Source of the DNA: Chryseobacterium arthrosphaerae
GTDB taxonomy: Bacteria; Bacteroidota; Bacteroidia; Flavobacteriales; Weeksellaceae
Length of the DNA stretch: 64,000 bases
Reading direction: 5' to 3'
Assembly (NCBI RefSeq): GCF_001684965.1
Contig: NZ_MAYG01000001.1
Coordinates: forward strand, 1,116,001 to 1,180,000
The notes under the pieces were generated by a model. The model searched no databases, was not told the origin of the DNA, and was given only the letters and a program-made list of their open reading frames with translations. Below are positions 42,345 through 52,278 of this stretch, in pieces; position 1 is the first letter of the stretch, and each line of letters begins with the position of its first letter. The translations under genes were made by a program, and so were the position numbers.

Positions 42345-43166
42345 CTAGGATTTAATAAACTCTAAAAGATCCCTGTTAATCGTCTCAGCTTCCGTAGTCG
42401 GCATCCCGTGCGGGAAACCTGGATAGGAGATAAGCTTACCATTTTTAACCAGTGTGGCGGCCACCTTACCTGTTGTTTCAAACGGTACGATCTGGTCGTC
42501 CTCACCATGCATGACCAATACAGGAACATCTACACTTTTAAGGTCTTCCGTAAAATCTGTTTCCGAAAAAGCCTTCACACAGTCATAATGGGCCTTGATG
42601 GAACCATTCATTCCCTGTCTCCACCAATTTCTCTGGATTCCTTCGGAAACCTTGGCGCCTTCTCTGTTATAGCCGTAAAAAGGGAAAGTAATATCAATAT
42701 AGAACTGTGCTCTGTGTTGAGCTGTATTGTTTCTGATATCATCAAAAACAGATAGAGGAACTCCGTCAGGATTATTCTCATTCTGAACCATAATGGGAGT
42801 GACTGCACTGATCAGAACAGCTTTTGAAACTCTGCCGTTTCCATGTTTGGCAACATACCGGATGACTTCACCACCACCTGTAGAATGGCCTACGTGGATG
42901 GCATCTTTCAGATCCAGGGCCTCAACAATTTCCGCTACATCCGAAGCATAGGTATCCATATCATGCCCGTAAGGAGTCTGCTCAGATCTTCCGTGTCCTC
43001 TTCTGTCATGAGCAATCACCCTGTAGCCCTGTTCCAGGAAGAAAAACATTTGTGCATCCCAGTCATCACTGGATAATGGCCATCCGTGGTGAAAGAAGAT
43101 AGGCTGACCTTTTCCCCAGTCTTTATAATAAATTTCGGTTCCGTCTTTTAAGGTAAGTGTGTTCAT
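42345..43166 (-). CDS. Alpha/beta hydrolase, cofactor-free haloperoxidase-like
   Basis: 273 aa with the compact alpha/beta fold: FHHGWPLSSDDWDAQMFFFL (oxyanion region), nucleophile elbow VGHSTGGGE with catalytic Ser, LVMHGEDDQIVPFE (Asp) and YPGFPHGMP (His). This pattern is typical of the non-heme chloroperoxidase/esterase group. No signal peptide. Monocistronic. Physiological substrate unknown. Confidence 0.88.
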   Translation of the reverse strand: MNTLTLKDGTEIYYKDWGKGQPIFFHHGWPLSSDDWDAQMFFFLEQGYRVIAHDRRGHGRSEQTPYGHDMDTYASDVAEIVEALDLKDAIHVGHSTGGGEVIRYVAKHGNGRVSKAVLISAVTPIMVQNENNPDGVPLSVFDDIRNNTAQHRAQFYIDITFPFYGYNREGAKVSEGIQRNWWRQGMNGSIKAHYDCVKAFSETDFTEDLKSVDVPVLVMHGEDDQIVPFETTGKVAATLVKNGKLISYPGFPHGMPTTEAETINRDLLEFIKS

Positions 43167-43460
43167 TGTTTTTATTTTAATGTTGTTGTATAAATAGTTG
43201 ATTGAATTTTGATATCCACAAATCTAGATAGAAAATTTTCACTGTTTATTGATCTAAGATAATAATTGACCGGAATATACAGCCCAAGCCAATGCATGAT
43301 TAACGTTAATTTAACAGCAAACAGATAGCTTACACCTCTCAAAATCAATTGTAAAAAGCAATATCAAAGGCACAACGACAAAATATAGCTGATAATCGGG
43401 ATTGCGGCATTCTTCACTTCTCTTTAATATTGATGAATAGGATGAATAAAATTTTGAAGT

Positions 43461-44930
43461 ATGAAAACGATAGTATTGAGTGGTTTTTTTATGTTGAATT
43501 CAATAATAGCCTGTACACAGGAAAAACAGGACAGACCTTCAGCAATGAAAGCCATACCTGCTGTTCCGTTTTTAACCCGGCAGAATGATTTTGTCTATGT
43601 AAACAAAACAAATCTGAAATCTGTTATCAATCAAAAATTCAAAAGCGCATCGGTATTTACGCCTACAGGCTATGCCGTTGTTGAGAATGAAAAAGGGGAA
43701 TATGCTGTCATAGACGGAACCGGAAAAGTGGTATTGGATTTTTCACCCAGCCAGATCGGTTTAAATGTGGTCAACGGGCTCACTTTCTATAAAAAAGATA
43801 TTGAATATGATAAGAAAATGCCTTTCTGGAAATGGGAATGGAATATTATGGGAAGCGGCATCAGCAAAGAACAGACTTACCATACAATAGAGATCGGAAT
43901 TATAGAAAGCCGGCAGATCTTACTGAAAGAAGATATTCCGTATCTGGAGGATAATTATGCCCTGAATTTTATTTCCGTAGATGAAGACCACGTTTTTTGG
44001 AATGGAGCTCTTTACCGGATCAAAAAAAACAGCTTAAATAAAATAGAAAATAATATTGCTGAGCTGTTAGAGAATAAACGCTTTATCAAAGCATCCGGTA
44101 AAAGTTTTTCTATATATGAGCTGAATCAGAAAAAAGCGGTCCACAGTGAACTGGAAGGTTCCGAAACGCTTTCAATACAATACGGAAACGAAATCATAAC
44201 ATTGGATGAAGTGAATAAAGAACGTTATGAGCCGGATGTTCCAAAGCTTTTGGTGGATCATAAAACCCGTGACGTTTATCCTTTTCCGCAATATGAAAAA
44301 GTATTTCCGAAGAAAATTACCAAAGCAACGGCTTCACAGATTGATTTCATTAAAAAAACATCTTTAGTATATTCTGTCACCAATTCCCCTTATTTTCTGC
44401 TGGGTGTTTTTAATTACGATCATGAGGTCTGGGCGTATGATTGGCTTTATGTAGATACGGAAGGGAAGGTTACAGACTCCATTGGTACTTATCATTTTAA
44501 AGTTCTGGATCAGCTTGGAAATCTGGTCTGGCCTGACAGAAAAATGATTTTACCGGATCAGTACATAGGCAAAAACTGGAAATTCGGGAAAATAAACGCT
44601 TATGAAGGAATGCAGGATAACTACCTTATCCGGATTGAGGATGAAAAACAACTGAGAACCATGGGATTGTGGAACAGCAGTAAAAAAATATGGGAAATAA
44701 AGCCTGATTATCATGATATTTCGGTTTTGGATACTGAAAAACAGATCTATGCGCTTCAGACAGAGCAGGACGGGCCGTATATGCTTTTTGATAATAAGAC
44801 CAAAAAAAATATCGGATCAAAAGCGTATCAGTCCATTAATTCGGATGGTTGGGTAAACGTTCAACTTCCTTCAGGGCAGACCATTAATTATTATATTGAT
44901 ATTTATTCCGGAAAAGAATATAAAGAATAA
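43461..44930 (+). CDS. Large lipoprotein with WG-like repeats (489 aa)
   Basis: Leader MKTIVLSGFFMLNSIIAC ends in a lipobox Cys18. The body has loosely repeated units such as YAVVENEKGEYAVIDGTGKV, YAYDWLYVDTEGKV-type and LGNLVWPD, reminiscent of WG/beta-propeller-like repeats. The C-terminus ends YIDIYSGKEYKE. Function unknown. First member of an island of lipoproteins and SUKH-like proteins on the same strand. Confidence 0.65.
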   Translation: MKTIVLSGFFMLNSIIACTQEKQDRPSAMKAIPAVPFLTRQNDFVYVNKTNLKSVINQKFKSASVFTPTGYAVVENEKGEYAVIDGTGKVVLDFSPSQIGLNVVNGLTFYKKDIEYDKKMPFWKWEWNIMGSGISKEQTYHTIEIGIIESRQILLKEDIPYLEDNYALNFISVDEDHVFWNGALYRIKKNSLNKIENNIAELLENKRFIKASGKSFSIYELNQKKAVHSELEGSETLSIQYGNEIITLDEVNKERYEPDVPKLLVDHKTRDVYPFPQYEKVFPKKITKATASQIDFIKKTSLVYSVTNSPYFLLGVFNYDHEVWAYDWLYVDTEGKVTDSIGTYHFKVLDQLGNLVWPDRKMILPDQYIGKNWKFGKINAYEGMQDNYLIRIEDEKQLRTMGLWNSSKKIWEIKPDYHDISVLDTEKQIYALQTEQDGPYMLFDNKTKKNIGSKAYQSINSDGWVNVQLPSGQTINYYIDIYSGKEYKE

Positions 44931-45066
44931 TGAGAACCGGAAAAGGGACAATAATCATAAACATCTTGTTCTAACCGGTCAGGCATCAAAAAACCACCGG
45001 TATCAGGGATATTTTCATTTAATCCTTTTTATTATCTTTCGTTCAGGTATTTTTAAAAATTAAAAA

Positions 45067-45594
45067 GTGAAGCATTTTGTGATTCTGACCTCATTTCTGA
45101 CCTTGTTGAGCTGCAGAAACAATGGACAGAAATTACAGGTTTCTGCCATTTATACAGAACCTGGCAGGATAACAAAAGAGGTTACGGAAACAGGTTCTGT
45201 GCACACTTATTCAACCCGGAAGGAAGTAACAGAGCGCCTTGAGCCCGGAATTGTTATGATTTCTAAAACTAAAGAAGCTATAACACTCCGTATACAGGGG
45301 AGCATCAGTTCCGGCGGACATACTATAAATAAGGTGGAAAAGCTCCGTTTTGAAAAAGGAGAACAAAATGGCCATACCATTACACTGAGATATTATGCGG
45401 AAATCAGAAAATATCCCGGTAAAGAAAGTGCCGGTGTAAACGGTTATAATTATACAAAAGATGAAACCTACAGACTTCCTGATGATGTTAAATCAATAAA
45501 AATCGAACTGTATGAAGACCGGATCAATGATACCTCAAATACAAAACAAAAACCTATTGCCCAAAAGATATTTAATCTCTTTGCCAAAATCTAA
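45067..45594 (+). CDS. Lipoprotein of unknown function (175 aa)
   Basis: GTG start; leader MKHFVILTSFLTLLSC with lipobox. The mature domain is beta-rich and basic (ITKEVTETGSVHTYSTRKEV). No family recognised. It lies 18 bp before a SUKH gene and is probably cotranscribed with it. Confidence 0.65.
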   Translation: MKHFVILTSFLTLLSCRNNGQKLQVSAIYTEPGRITKEVTETGSVHTYSTRKEVTERLEPGIVMISKTKEAITLRIQGSISSGGHTINKVEKLRFEKGEQNGHTITLRYYAEIRKYPGKESAGVNGYNYTKDETYRLPDDVKSIKIELYEDRINDTSNTKQKPIAQKIFNLFAKI

Positions 45595-45612
45595 ACGTTT
45601 CAAAACGATACT

Positions 45613-46110
45613 ATGAATGCATTAAGCACATCTCCGGATTTTTTTACAAAGGACGATGTAAATGAATCTTTACATAAAGAATTTCACCTTCGTTATCCGC
45701 ATATTCCGGATGATTATCTTACTTTTTTAAATACATTCTCCCTGCTCACCAATCTTTCAGATACTACATGGTTCAACAGTATTTCTGATTTTAACGGGAC
45801 CAATGATGAAAGTGCCTTTAGCTGGAATGAGTTTGAACTTCAGTCATTGGAAGCTTTAGAAGGAGATTCTGAAAATCAGGAAAAGATAAAAGCATTTTGG
45901 GATCAGCATCTGCCCATTATTTTATCTGTTAAAAACGGATATGCTTATTTTGCGATCAATGTCTCAGAAGAAAATTTTGGAAAAATCTATTATGGTGAGG
46001 AACCTGAATTTGAAGAAACAGAATGGGTTTCCCAGGATTTCACGTCTTTTATTGAAGCTCTGAAAAATCAGTCCTTACACAAAAAATATCTGGAGGTATT
46101 CTCGATCTGA
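45613..46110 (+). CDS. SMI1/KNR4 (SUKH)-like protein (165 aa)
   Basis: Pattern of the SUKH superfamily: LHKEFHLRYPHIPDDYLTFL near the start, a Trp/Phe-rich middle (DTTWFNSISDFNG), LPIILSVKNGYAYFAIN (strand with Gly) and EWVSQDFTSFIEALKNQ at the end. SUKH proteins are common cytosolic immunity proteins of polymorphic toxins. No toxin gene sits next to it, so it may be an orphan immunity gene. Confidence 0.65.
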   Translation: MNALSTSPDFFTKDDVNESLHKEFHLRYPHIPDDYLTFLNTFSLLTNLSDTTWFNSISDFNGTNDESAFSWNEFELQSLEALEGDSENQEKIKAFWDQHLPIILSVKNGYAYFAINVSEENFGKIYYGEEPEFEETEWVSQDFTSFIEALKNQSLHKKYLEVFSI

Positions 46111-46229
46111 AAAACTTGGAACGGATTTTTTTGATTGAATGGAAAACGGATTACGGAACATCAGCTTCATCTGATATAAATAAAGAGAAATCATCTATTG
46201 ATGTAAAACAAAATGTGTAGTTTATAAAT

Positions 46230-46985
46230 ATGGAATTAATTGAATGTTCCAGCCATGGAGCACAGCCATTTGGGGTAGTTTGTACCCATCTTCTAACGAA
46301 TGAAAAGAAGTCAGGTTTTCATGAGCAGGAAGATGAAGGCCATGGGAAACCTGATGCCTGGTGCAATGAATGCCATGAGCGCTGGCAGTTGATGAACCAA
46401 TCGGAAGCAGAAAGAGAACAATGGGAAGAACTGTGTGATTTTAAAATGATATGCGCAGTCTGTTATGATAAAATTAAAGAGGAGCATCAGACAGTCTGTG
46501 ATATTGACTTAGAAGTTACACCTGCTGAACAGCTCAAAGACCAGCTTGTCAGACAGCAGTGCGATGTCATTTTAACGGGATCCTTGCCATCCTGGCTGCC
46601 CGATTTGTATATTCAAACCATTTCAGATATTGCAACACAGGTTATTTCTGTAGAAGCAAAACTGCTAAGCATAGAAGAAGCAGTAAATATAAATCAGAAT
46701 CAGAAAAGAGCGTCTGAATGGGTTTTTGCTACAAGCACAGCTGATGATTACTGGACATTTGACGATCAACAGAATATTATTTATTACGAACAGATCGATG
46801 AAGAACTGGTTTCCCAAAAAATGAATATCCATTTTGATCAATGGCTTCAGCTTTGTTTTCTGCTGCAGAAACTGGACCGTATTCAGGAAAAATACCTGAT
46901 TACCATTGCCCTTCAAAAAGCAATGCAACAGAGTTTGTACACCATAAATCCTGTTTTAGCGGATCATTTTGAAAATATTATTTAA
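46230..46985 (+). CDS. Cys-rich (zinc-ribbon-like) protein with SUKH-like C-terminus (251 aa)
   Basis: N-terminal ~90 residues carry Cys/His pairs: IECSSHGAQPFGVVCTH, AWCNECHERW and MICAVCYDKIKEEHQ, suggesting one or two zinc sites. The C-terminal ~100 residues read SEWVFATSTADDYWTFDDQQ, then IIYYEQIDEELV and FDQWLQLCFLLQ, resembling the end of SUKH/SMI1 domains. I do not know a named family with this combination. No signal peptide; same strand and spacing as neighbouring SUKH genes. Confidence 0.6.
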   Translation: MELIECSSHGAQPFGVVCTHLLTNEKKSGFHEQEDEGHGKPDAWCNECHERWQLMNQSEAEREQWEELCDFKMICAVCYDKIKEEHQTVCDIDLEVTPAEQLKDQLVRQQCDVILTGSLPSWLPDLYIQTISDIATQVISVEAKLLSIEEAVNINQNQKRASEWVFATSTADDYWTFDDQQNIIYYEQIDEELVSQKMNIHFDQWLQLCFLLQKLDRIQEKYLITIALQKAMQQSLYTINPVLADHFENII

Positions 46986-47085
46986 GGTTTTGAGCTATAC
47001 CCCTCAAACTGATGAAAAAGCTGATTGCAAGAAAGAGAAAAAATGCATGGGAAACACCGGAAATTTCAGAAAACCTGTTTAAAAA

Positions 47086-47799
47086 ATGCTTATGAACACT
47101 TTACAAGACTTAGAAAAAGAATTTAATTTTACCTATCCGGCACTTTACAGGCAATTGTATGATGATAAAATGCTTGATTGGGGAGCGGATGGTGACGGGT
47201 GGTATAAAAATGTTTTTCCCGCTTTAAAGGAAAATCCTCCTTTGCTTTTGTTCGGAAATGATATTGAAATCTGGGACCCTGTCGTTTACCATGATGGAAT
47301 CAGGGAAATTATTAACCGTGAAATCTACGACATCAGCCCGAAATACCGGATGGTTCCTTTTGCAAAAAACGGTGCCGGCGATCTGTATGTTTTTCAATTG
47401 GATATGGAAGTAAATGGTGATGTGCCTGTTACTTTTTTTCCTCATGACGAAACAGAAGCGGAGATTTTAGCCAAAAATCTTCAGGATTTTATCTTCAGGC
47501 AGCTCCTGGAATCTTTGACGGAAATTGATGAATATTCTATGTTTGACGGAGACTCTGAGGACGACATCAAAAAAGATCTGCACAATCAGCTGAACACGCA
47601 TCGTAAATATTTAACATCTGAACAAATTGAGATTTTAGAAGATATCTACCAACGTGATATTTTTGAATATTCCTACAAAACACCCAGTGGCAGGGAGTTC
47701 GAGGCAGAAGGATTGCTTACTTTTGATGAGCTTGAAACACTGATTAATCAGAAGATTAGATTTGAAAAATTAAATACAAAATTCGATTATACAGAATAG
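47086..47799 (+). CDS. SMI1/KNR4 (SUKH)-family protein (237 aa)
   Basis: LEKEFNFTYPALYRQLYDDK, DWGADGDGWYKNVFPAL, LLLFGNDIEIWDP, YRMVPFAKNGAGDLYVFQLD and VTFFPHDETEAEILAKNLQD follow the SMI1/KNR4 pattern closely. The extra C-terminal ~85 residues are acidic and helical. Probably cytosolic immunity-type protein; binding partner unknown. ATG 47086 or 47092. Confidence 0.75.
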   Translation: MLMNTLQDLEKEFNFTYPALYRQLYDDKMLDWGADGDGWYKNVFPALKENPPLLLFGNDIEIWDPVVYHDGIREIINREIYDISPKYRMVPFAKNGAGDLYVFQLDMEVNGDVPVTFFPHDETEAEILAKNLQDFIFRQLLESLTEIDEYSMFDGDSEDDIKKDLHNQLNTHRKYLTSEQIEILEDIYQRDIFEYSYKTPSGREFEAEGLLTFDELETLINQKIRFEKLNTKFDYTE

Positions 47800-47825
47800 A
47801 ATGAGTGCCCGTAAATAAAAACGCA

Positions 47826-48278
47826 ATGAAAAAAAACTGTGCCCTCGTATTTTGCAGTGTCATTTTGAGTATGACATTCAGCTGCGGAAAAAAAGAAAAG
47901 AAAAAAACAGATTTTCCGAATACTCTGAAAAATACACACTGGATCATTGACAGTGGGGGGCTGATTGCCCCGGAAGGAGAAAAAGCCTATTATCTTTCTA
48001 AAAGAATAGATACTGCACTGATCTTGAACTTTCACGCAATAGATTTTCTGGACGAAGAAAAATTCAGAAGCTATGATAGCTGGGAATGTGGAAATGACTG
48101 TTTCACAGAAGTACATGGAAGATATTATTTTACTGAGCCTGAACAGATAGAAATGGAAGTGGATAGTATCACTACCAGGGGAACATGTGAAGCTCCTGCG
48201 AAGATTTTTAAACCGGTAAAAGTTATGACTTTTCAGATTTCAAAAGAAAAAGCGAAGCTCAGGTTAACAAGAAAATAG
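47826..48278 (+). CDS. Lipoprotein of unknown function (150 aa)
   Basis: ATG 47826 gives MKKNCALVFCSVILSMTFSC with lipobox and then a run of Lys (GKKEKKK); the GTG at 47805 is upstream of the leader. The mature domain has a Cys pair (WECGNDCFTE) and another Cys (GTCEAP). It follows the SUKH gene by 26 bp. Not recognised. Confidence 0.65.
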   Translation: MKKNCALVFCSVILSMTFSCGKKEKKKTDFPNTLKNTHWIIDSGGLIAPEGEKAYYLSKRIDTALILNFHAIDFLDEEKFRSYDSWECGNDCFTEVHGRYYFTEPEQIEMEVDSITTRGTCEAPAKIFKPVKVMTFQISKEKAKLRLTRK

Positions 48279-48479
48279 CGTTTTTTAATAAGCAGGATGG
48301 AAGATGCGAACAGGAAGCTTGAGGACAAAGAGGTGATTCTTAATGAGTCTTTACCTTTTATCTATTTATTGCAGCCTGAGCTTTTGGTTGGATAACATGG
48401 TTTTTAAAAATCGATGAGCAGGTATTTTTTACTTATATTTACGTTCCATAATGTAATACAGCTTAATAAAGAGAAGGAT

Positions 48480-50690
48480 TTGAGGTACAGGTTATTATTT
48501 ATATTTACGTTACTTATTTGTCCGTTTTTTGCCCTGGCACAAGATGTTGTAAGCAGATTAGAGAAGGAATATCACAATGCTTCAGGCAAGACGACAGAGC
48601 AGCTGAACGTTGCACCCAAATATGCAACTGCTTTGTTTTTCCGGGATTTTAAATCCAGATCTTATCAGATTTTAGAAACCAGTATTCCTATCGCAGCCAG
48701 ACAGCCTGATGGGAAATACGCCACTGTTTTGTATGCCGTTCAGGCTATGAACTACCGTCTGGATAATAAAGAAACTGAATCTTTAAAAAGCCTGGAAAAA
48801 GCAAGAACCTACAGCTTAAAAACGAATAGCACTGAAGCCAAAGGCTATTATGAATATGCAAGGGGATGGGTTGCTGTGCGTAATAATAAAACAACCGATG
48901 CCGTTGCCGCTTATCTGAAAGCTATTCATTATTATGAGAATTCGCCAACCACTTCTACACTTTACGCAAGATTTGCCTCTGCAGTCAAAGAACTGTCTGC
49001 AATCTATTCTAACCTCAATGAATATCAGCTGGAGGAAAAGTACAGCAAGCAGTTTATGTTATTGGCATCCAGACAAAATGATCCTAATCTGATCTTCGAT
49101 GCCTATATGAGAATGGGGTATATGTATGAACAGAAATATGCTCAAAACCCTTCAAATACAGATTTAAGAAGTAAAACAGAACAGTATTACCTGCTGGCTA
49201 TTGCAACGTTCAACAAAAGTAAAGAGGCCATGCTCAACAAGACCAATCTTTCGTATGCAGCCATTAATTTAGCCAATTTATATATCGATTTTAATCCGGA
49301 TAAAGCGATGCAATATGCTCAGTTAGCCAACAGGGCGAGTCTGGAAACCGGTAATGCTATCCATATTGCTTCTTCATTCGGGATCCTGGCAGAATTGGCC
49401 ATGCAGCATAAAGATTACGATTTAGCCAAATCTTACTTTCTGAAAGCTTCCATGGAAATAGGGAGAAGTCCGGTGAGAGACCATAATATTGAATTGTCTA
49501 TTCTTGAATCTCTGTCGCGGATCAGTGAAGAGCAGGGCAATTACAAAGAAGCACTGACTTATTATAAAAGTTACGTAGATCAGTACAAAAGCGTTTACGA
49601 TCAGGAAAAACTGGATATTACCAAAAGACTGGAATCCCAGTTTGAAAAAGAAAGACAGGAACAGAAATACATAAAGCTGCAGCTGGAAAGTGATAAAAAA
49701 GCACAGCAGATCAAGCTGATCAACATTCTCAGGGCACAGCGTGAGCAGGTGTACAACAACTTAAAACTGGTAGAGGAAAACCAACGGGAACGATTGAAAT
49801 TTTCAGAGCTTGAATCAGAGAAAAAAGAGCAGCAGCTTCGTCTGGCAAAGTTAGAGACAGAACAGAAAAATAACGATATCAACAGCTATAAAAAGCTTCT
49901 GGCATTCAAGGAAAAGATCAATACCTATTACATTATTTTTATTGTGATTTTCATTGTTTTGATCTTTTTATTGCTGTATGCCTATAAGCAGCGTGTGAAA
50001 TCGATCAAGCAAAGAGACGAGCTGCATGCCCTTGCGATGGAAAAAGAGAAGCAAAACTCTAAAATATCTACGCTTACCGCATTGCTGGAAGGGCAGGAGC
50101 AGGAGCGTGGCCGCCTGGCCCGGGATCTTCATGATGGATTGGGAGGATTGCTTTCTGGAACTAAACTTCAGTTGTCTACTTTAAACCCTCAGCAATCTGA
50201 CAATATAGAAGACGGAATTTCAAAATCAATCAGCCAGATCGATGGTGCCGTAGAAGAATTGAGACGGGTAGCCCATAACCTGATGCCTGATTTACTGGTA
50301 AAATACGGTTTAAAAGTAGCTATCCAGGAATTTGCCTCCCGAATCTCCAATCCCGCACTGGAGATCCATACCGAATTTATCGGGTATACAGATTCTCTGT
50401 CGGAGGAAAAGCAGCTGATCATTTACAGGATCATTCAGGAGCTGGTAAACAATGCCATAAAACATGCCGATACTTCGGAAATCATAATTCAGATAAGTGA
50501 AGAAGACCACGTATTGCATCTCACGGTGGAAGATAACGGTAAAGGTTTTGACCCTGCCCATGTAGAGGTGAGAAAAACAGCAGGTTTTCATAATATAGAA
50601 TCAAGAGTACAGTTTTTAAAAGGAACGATGAATATCACCTCCGAATTAAATATCGGTACCAGTATAGAACTTCAAATTCCCATTCATTAA
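48480..50690 (+). CDS. TPR-containing sensor histidine kinase (NarL/LytS-type HisKA_3)
   Basis: I prefer TTG 48480, which gives a clean signal peptide MRYRLLFIFTLLICPFFALA (736 aa); ATG 48414 would add 22 residues and is the alternative. It has ~380 residues of TPR-like helices in the periplasm, a coiled coil rich in Lys/Glu/Gln (~QLESDKKAQQIKLINILRAQ), one membrane helix (INTYYIIFIVIFIVLIFLLL), and then HisKA_3 with phospho-His in ARDLHDGLGGLL. HATPase_c has ELVNNAIKHAD and EDNGKGFD. Its response regulator begins 2 bp later. Signal sensed is unknown. Confidence 0.88.
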   Translation: MRYRLLFIFTLLICPFFALAQDVVSRLEKEYHNASGKTTEQLNVAPKYATALFFRDFKSRSYQILETSIPIAARQPDGKYATVLYAVQAMNYRLDNKETESLKSLEKARTYSLKTNSTEAKGYYEYARGWVAVRNNKTTDAVAAYLKAIHYYENSPTTSTLYARFASAVKELSAIYSNLNEYQLEEKYSKQFMLLASRQNDPNLIFDAYMRMGYMYEQKYAQNPSNTDLRSKTEQYYLLAIATFNKSKEAMLNKTNLSYAAINLANLYIDFNPDKAMQYAQLANRASLETGNAIHIASSFGILAELAMQHKDYDLAKSYFLKASMEIGRSPVRDHNIELSILESLSRISEEQGNYKEALTYYKSYVDQYKSVYDQEKLDITKRLESQFEKERQEQKYIKLQLESDKKAQQIKLINILRAQREQVYNNLKLVEENQRERLKFSELESEKKEQQLRLAKLETEQKNNDINSYKKLLAFKEKINTYYIIFIVIFIVLIFLLLYAYKQRVKSIKQRDELHALAMEKEKQNSKISTLTALLEGQEQERGRLARDLHDGLGGLLSGTKLQLSTLNPQQSDNIEDGISKSISQIDGAVEELRRVAHNLMPDLLVKYGLKVAIQEFASRISNPALEIHTEFIGYTDSLSEEKQLIIYRIIQELVNNAIKHADTSEIIIQISEEDHVLHLTVEDNGKGFDPAHVEVRKTAGFHNIESRVQFLKGTMNITSELNIGTSIELQIPIH

Positions 50691-50692
50691 AT

Positions 50693-51322
50693 ATGATAAA
50701 AGTAGCCATAACAGACGATCATCCGCTTCTGTTGGAAGGATTAAAGAATATTTTAGGAAACAGCGATACCATAGACGTCGTAGACTGCTTCAAAAACGTT
50801 TCAGAAATGAATGCTGGTCTTAAGAAACAGGCGGTTGATATTCTGTTGCTGGACATCAATTTAGCAGATATCAACAGCATTGAACTCATAAAGCCTTTAA
50901 AGAAAAAATATGGCAACCTCCAGATTATCATGTTAAGCGTTCACAATGAACTGCCTGTCATTAACAGTACTTTGGCCGAAGGAGCTTTGGGATACATTCA
51001 AAAAAATGCTTCCGTTTCCGAAATTCTGGAAGGGGTCAATACCGTATATGAAGGAAAACAGTTTCTATGCTCACAAACCAGGGCTGTATTGGAGAAAAAG
51101 TCCCCGGATGGACTGAATCAGGTTCCCAAGCTGACCCGACGGGAAAAAGAAATTCTGGCGGAAGCAGCAAAAGGACTAACGACCAATCAAATGGCAGAAA
51201 AGCTGTTCATCAGCCCTCACACTGTAGAGAGCCACCGGAAAAACCTTATCGAAAAGTTTCAGACCTCCAATCTGAGTTCAGCCATTAAACTGGCCATAGA
51301 ATATGGTTTAATTATAGAATAA
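50693..51322 (+). CDS. NarL/LuxR-family response regulator
   Basis: 209 aa. The receiver domain has ITDDHPLLLEGLKNIL, phospho-Asp54 in DILLLDINLAD, a conserved Ser (MLSVHN) and Lys (GYIQKNAS). The C-terminal LuxR HTH is KLTRREKEILAEAAKGLTTN followed by QMAEKLFISPHTVESHRKNL. It follows the TPR kinase by 2 bp, the usual kinase-regulator pair. Targets unknown. Confidence 0.92.
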   Translation: MIKVAITDDHPLLLEGLKNILGNSDTIDVVDCFKNVSEMNAGLKKQAVDILLLDINLADINSIELIKPLKKKYGNLQIIMLSVHNELPVINSTLAEGALGYIQKNASVSEILEGVNTVYEGKQFLCSQTRAVLEKKSPDGLNQVPKLTRREKEILAEAAKGLTTNQMAEKLFISPHTVESHRKNLIEKFQTSNLSSAIKLAIEYGLIIE

Positions 51323-51546
51323 AAAAGAGACAGCAAAGCTGTAGGATAAGCTTAGATATACGTACGCTCAAAAAGAATCAATGAAATTGATTCCAGGCTT
51401 TGCTTCCTTCAAATATCCGGAATTACAAATAAATCTTTGCGTTAAAAACCTGCTACAGAACAAATCATCTTAAAAATCTTAATGGCTTAAAACATTTTCA
51501 AGGTTTCAGCATCAGCTTCATCAAATTAAGCTGTCAGAATAAACAA

Positions 51547-51582
51547 AAAGGCCTGCTTACATCGTAAAAGCAGACCTTTTCT
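51547..51582. terminator. Terminator between convergent genes
   Basis: AAAGGCCTGCTT / AAGCAGACCTTTT, one internal mismatch, 8-nt loop, T-rich on both sides. Serves the response regulator and the minus-strand gene at 51615. Confidence 0.65.
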
Positions 51583-51614
51583 CTATATAAATTAAAAATT
51601 AGGTGTTTCAATAA

Positions 51615-52181
51615 TTAATCTTTGAACCTCAGTGTACCCTGGAACAGGTTTTTCTTTCCTGTTAAATCATAATCCTCGTTATATTCAGGCTGATACATTA
51701 ATAAGTAAACCCGTCCGTTAAAATCTTTTAAATTGACAGGTTGGGCTACCATAATATCATAAAACCTTGTAATCGTACGGGTAGCGGTCCATTGTTTTAA
51801 ATTTCCCTTGGGATTTTTATCAAATCTGTGATCTTTCACATCTGTGTAGTACCAGTACGATGGCGCTGAATCCATCAGGAACATCTCTTTATCCTTATTA
51901 TACATTTCCTCTGCCATCCCTGTACTCTGGAACCATGGAACTTCGGTATCAAAAACTCCTAAAGCACCTGCATAAATATCCTTATTTGTTGTTGCTCCCA
52001 CTAAAAAACCTTCAAGATTAGCAGCGGTAAATTCAAATTGAAAAGGTGCTTTTTTCAGATCGTAAACATCATTTACAGGTTCAATTACTTTTCCGTCCTG
52101 TTTAATAATAACTTTCAGCGATTGTGCAAAAGTCATAAAACTCAGTAAGCAGAAAAGGATTGTTAAGCTTATTTTTTTCAT
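51615..52181 (-). CDS. Secreted protein of unknown function (188 aa)
   Basis: Signal peptide MKKISLTILFCLLSFMTFAQ; mature part starts LKVIIKQDGKVIEPVNDVYD and is rich in aromatic residues (SYWYYTDVKDHRF, RFYDIMVAQPVNL). No known family recognised. Separate promoter expected from the 97-bp gap to the upstream lipoprotein gene. Confidence 0.7.
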   Translation of the reverse strand: MKKISLTILFCLLSFMTFAQSLKVIIKQDGKVIEPVNDVYDLKKAPFQFEFTAANLEGFLVGATTNKDIYAGALGVFDTEVPWFQSTGMAEEMYNKDKEMFLMDSAPSYWYYTDVKDHRFDKNPKGNLKQWTATRTITRFYDIMVAQPVNLKDFNGRVYLLMYQPEYNEDYDLTGKKNLFQGTLRFKD

Positions 52182-52278
52182 TGTATCTCTTTAAATAACT
52201 GCTGCAAAGATATTAGACTTTACTTCCATAAACACTGGCTGGTTTCAGGGGTTTTTGATCTTATTCCAGCTTTAGCTT

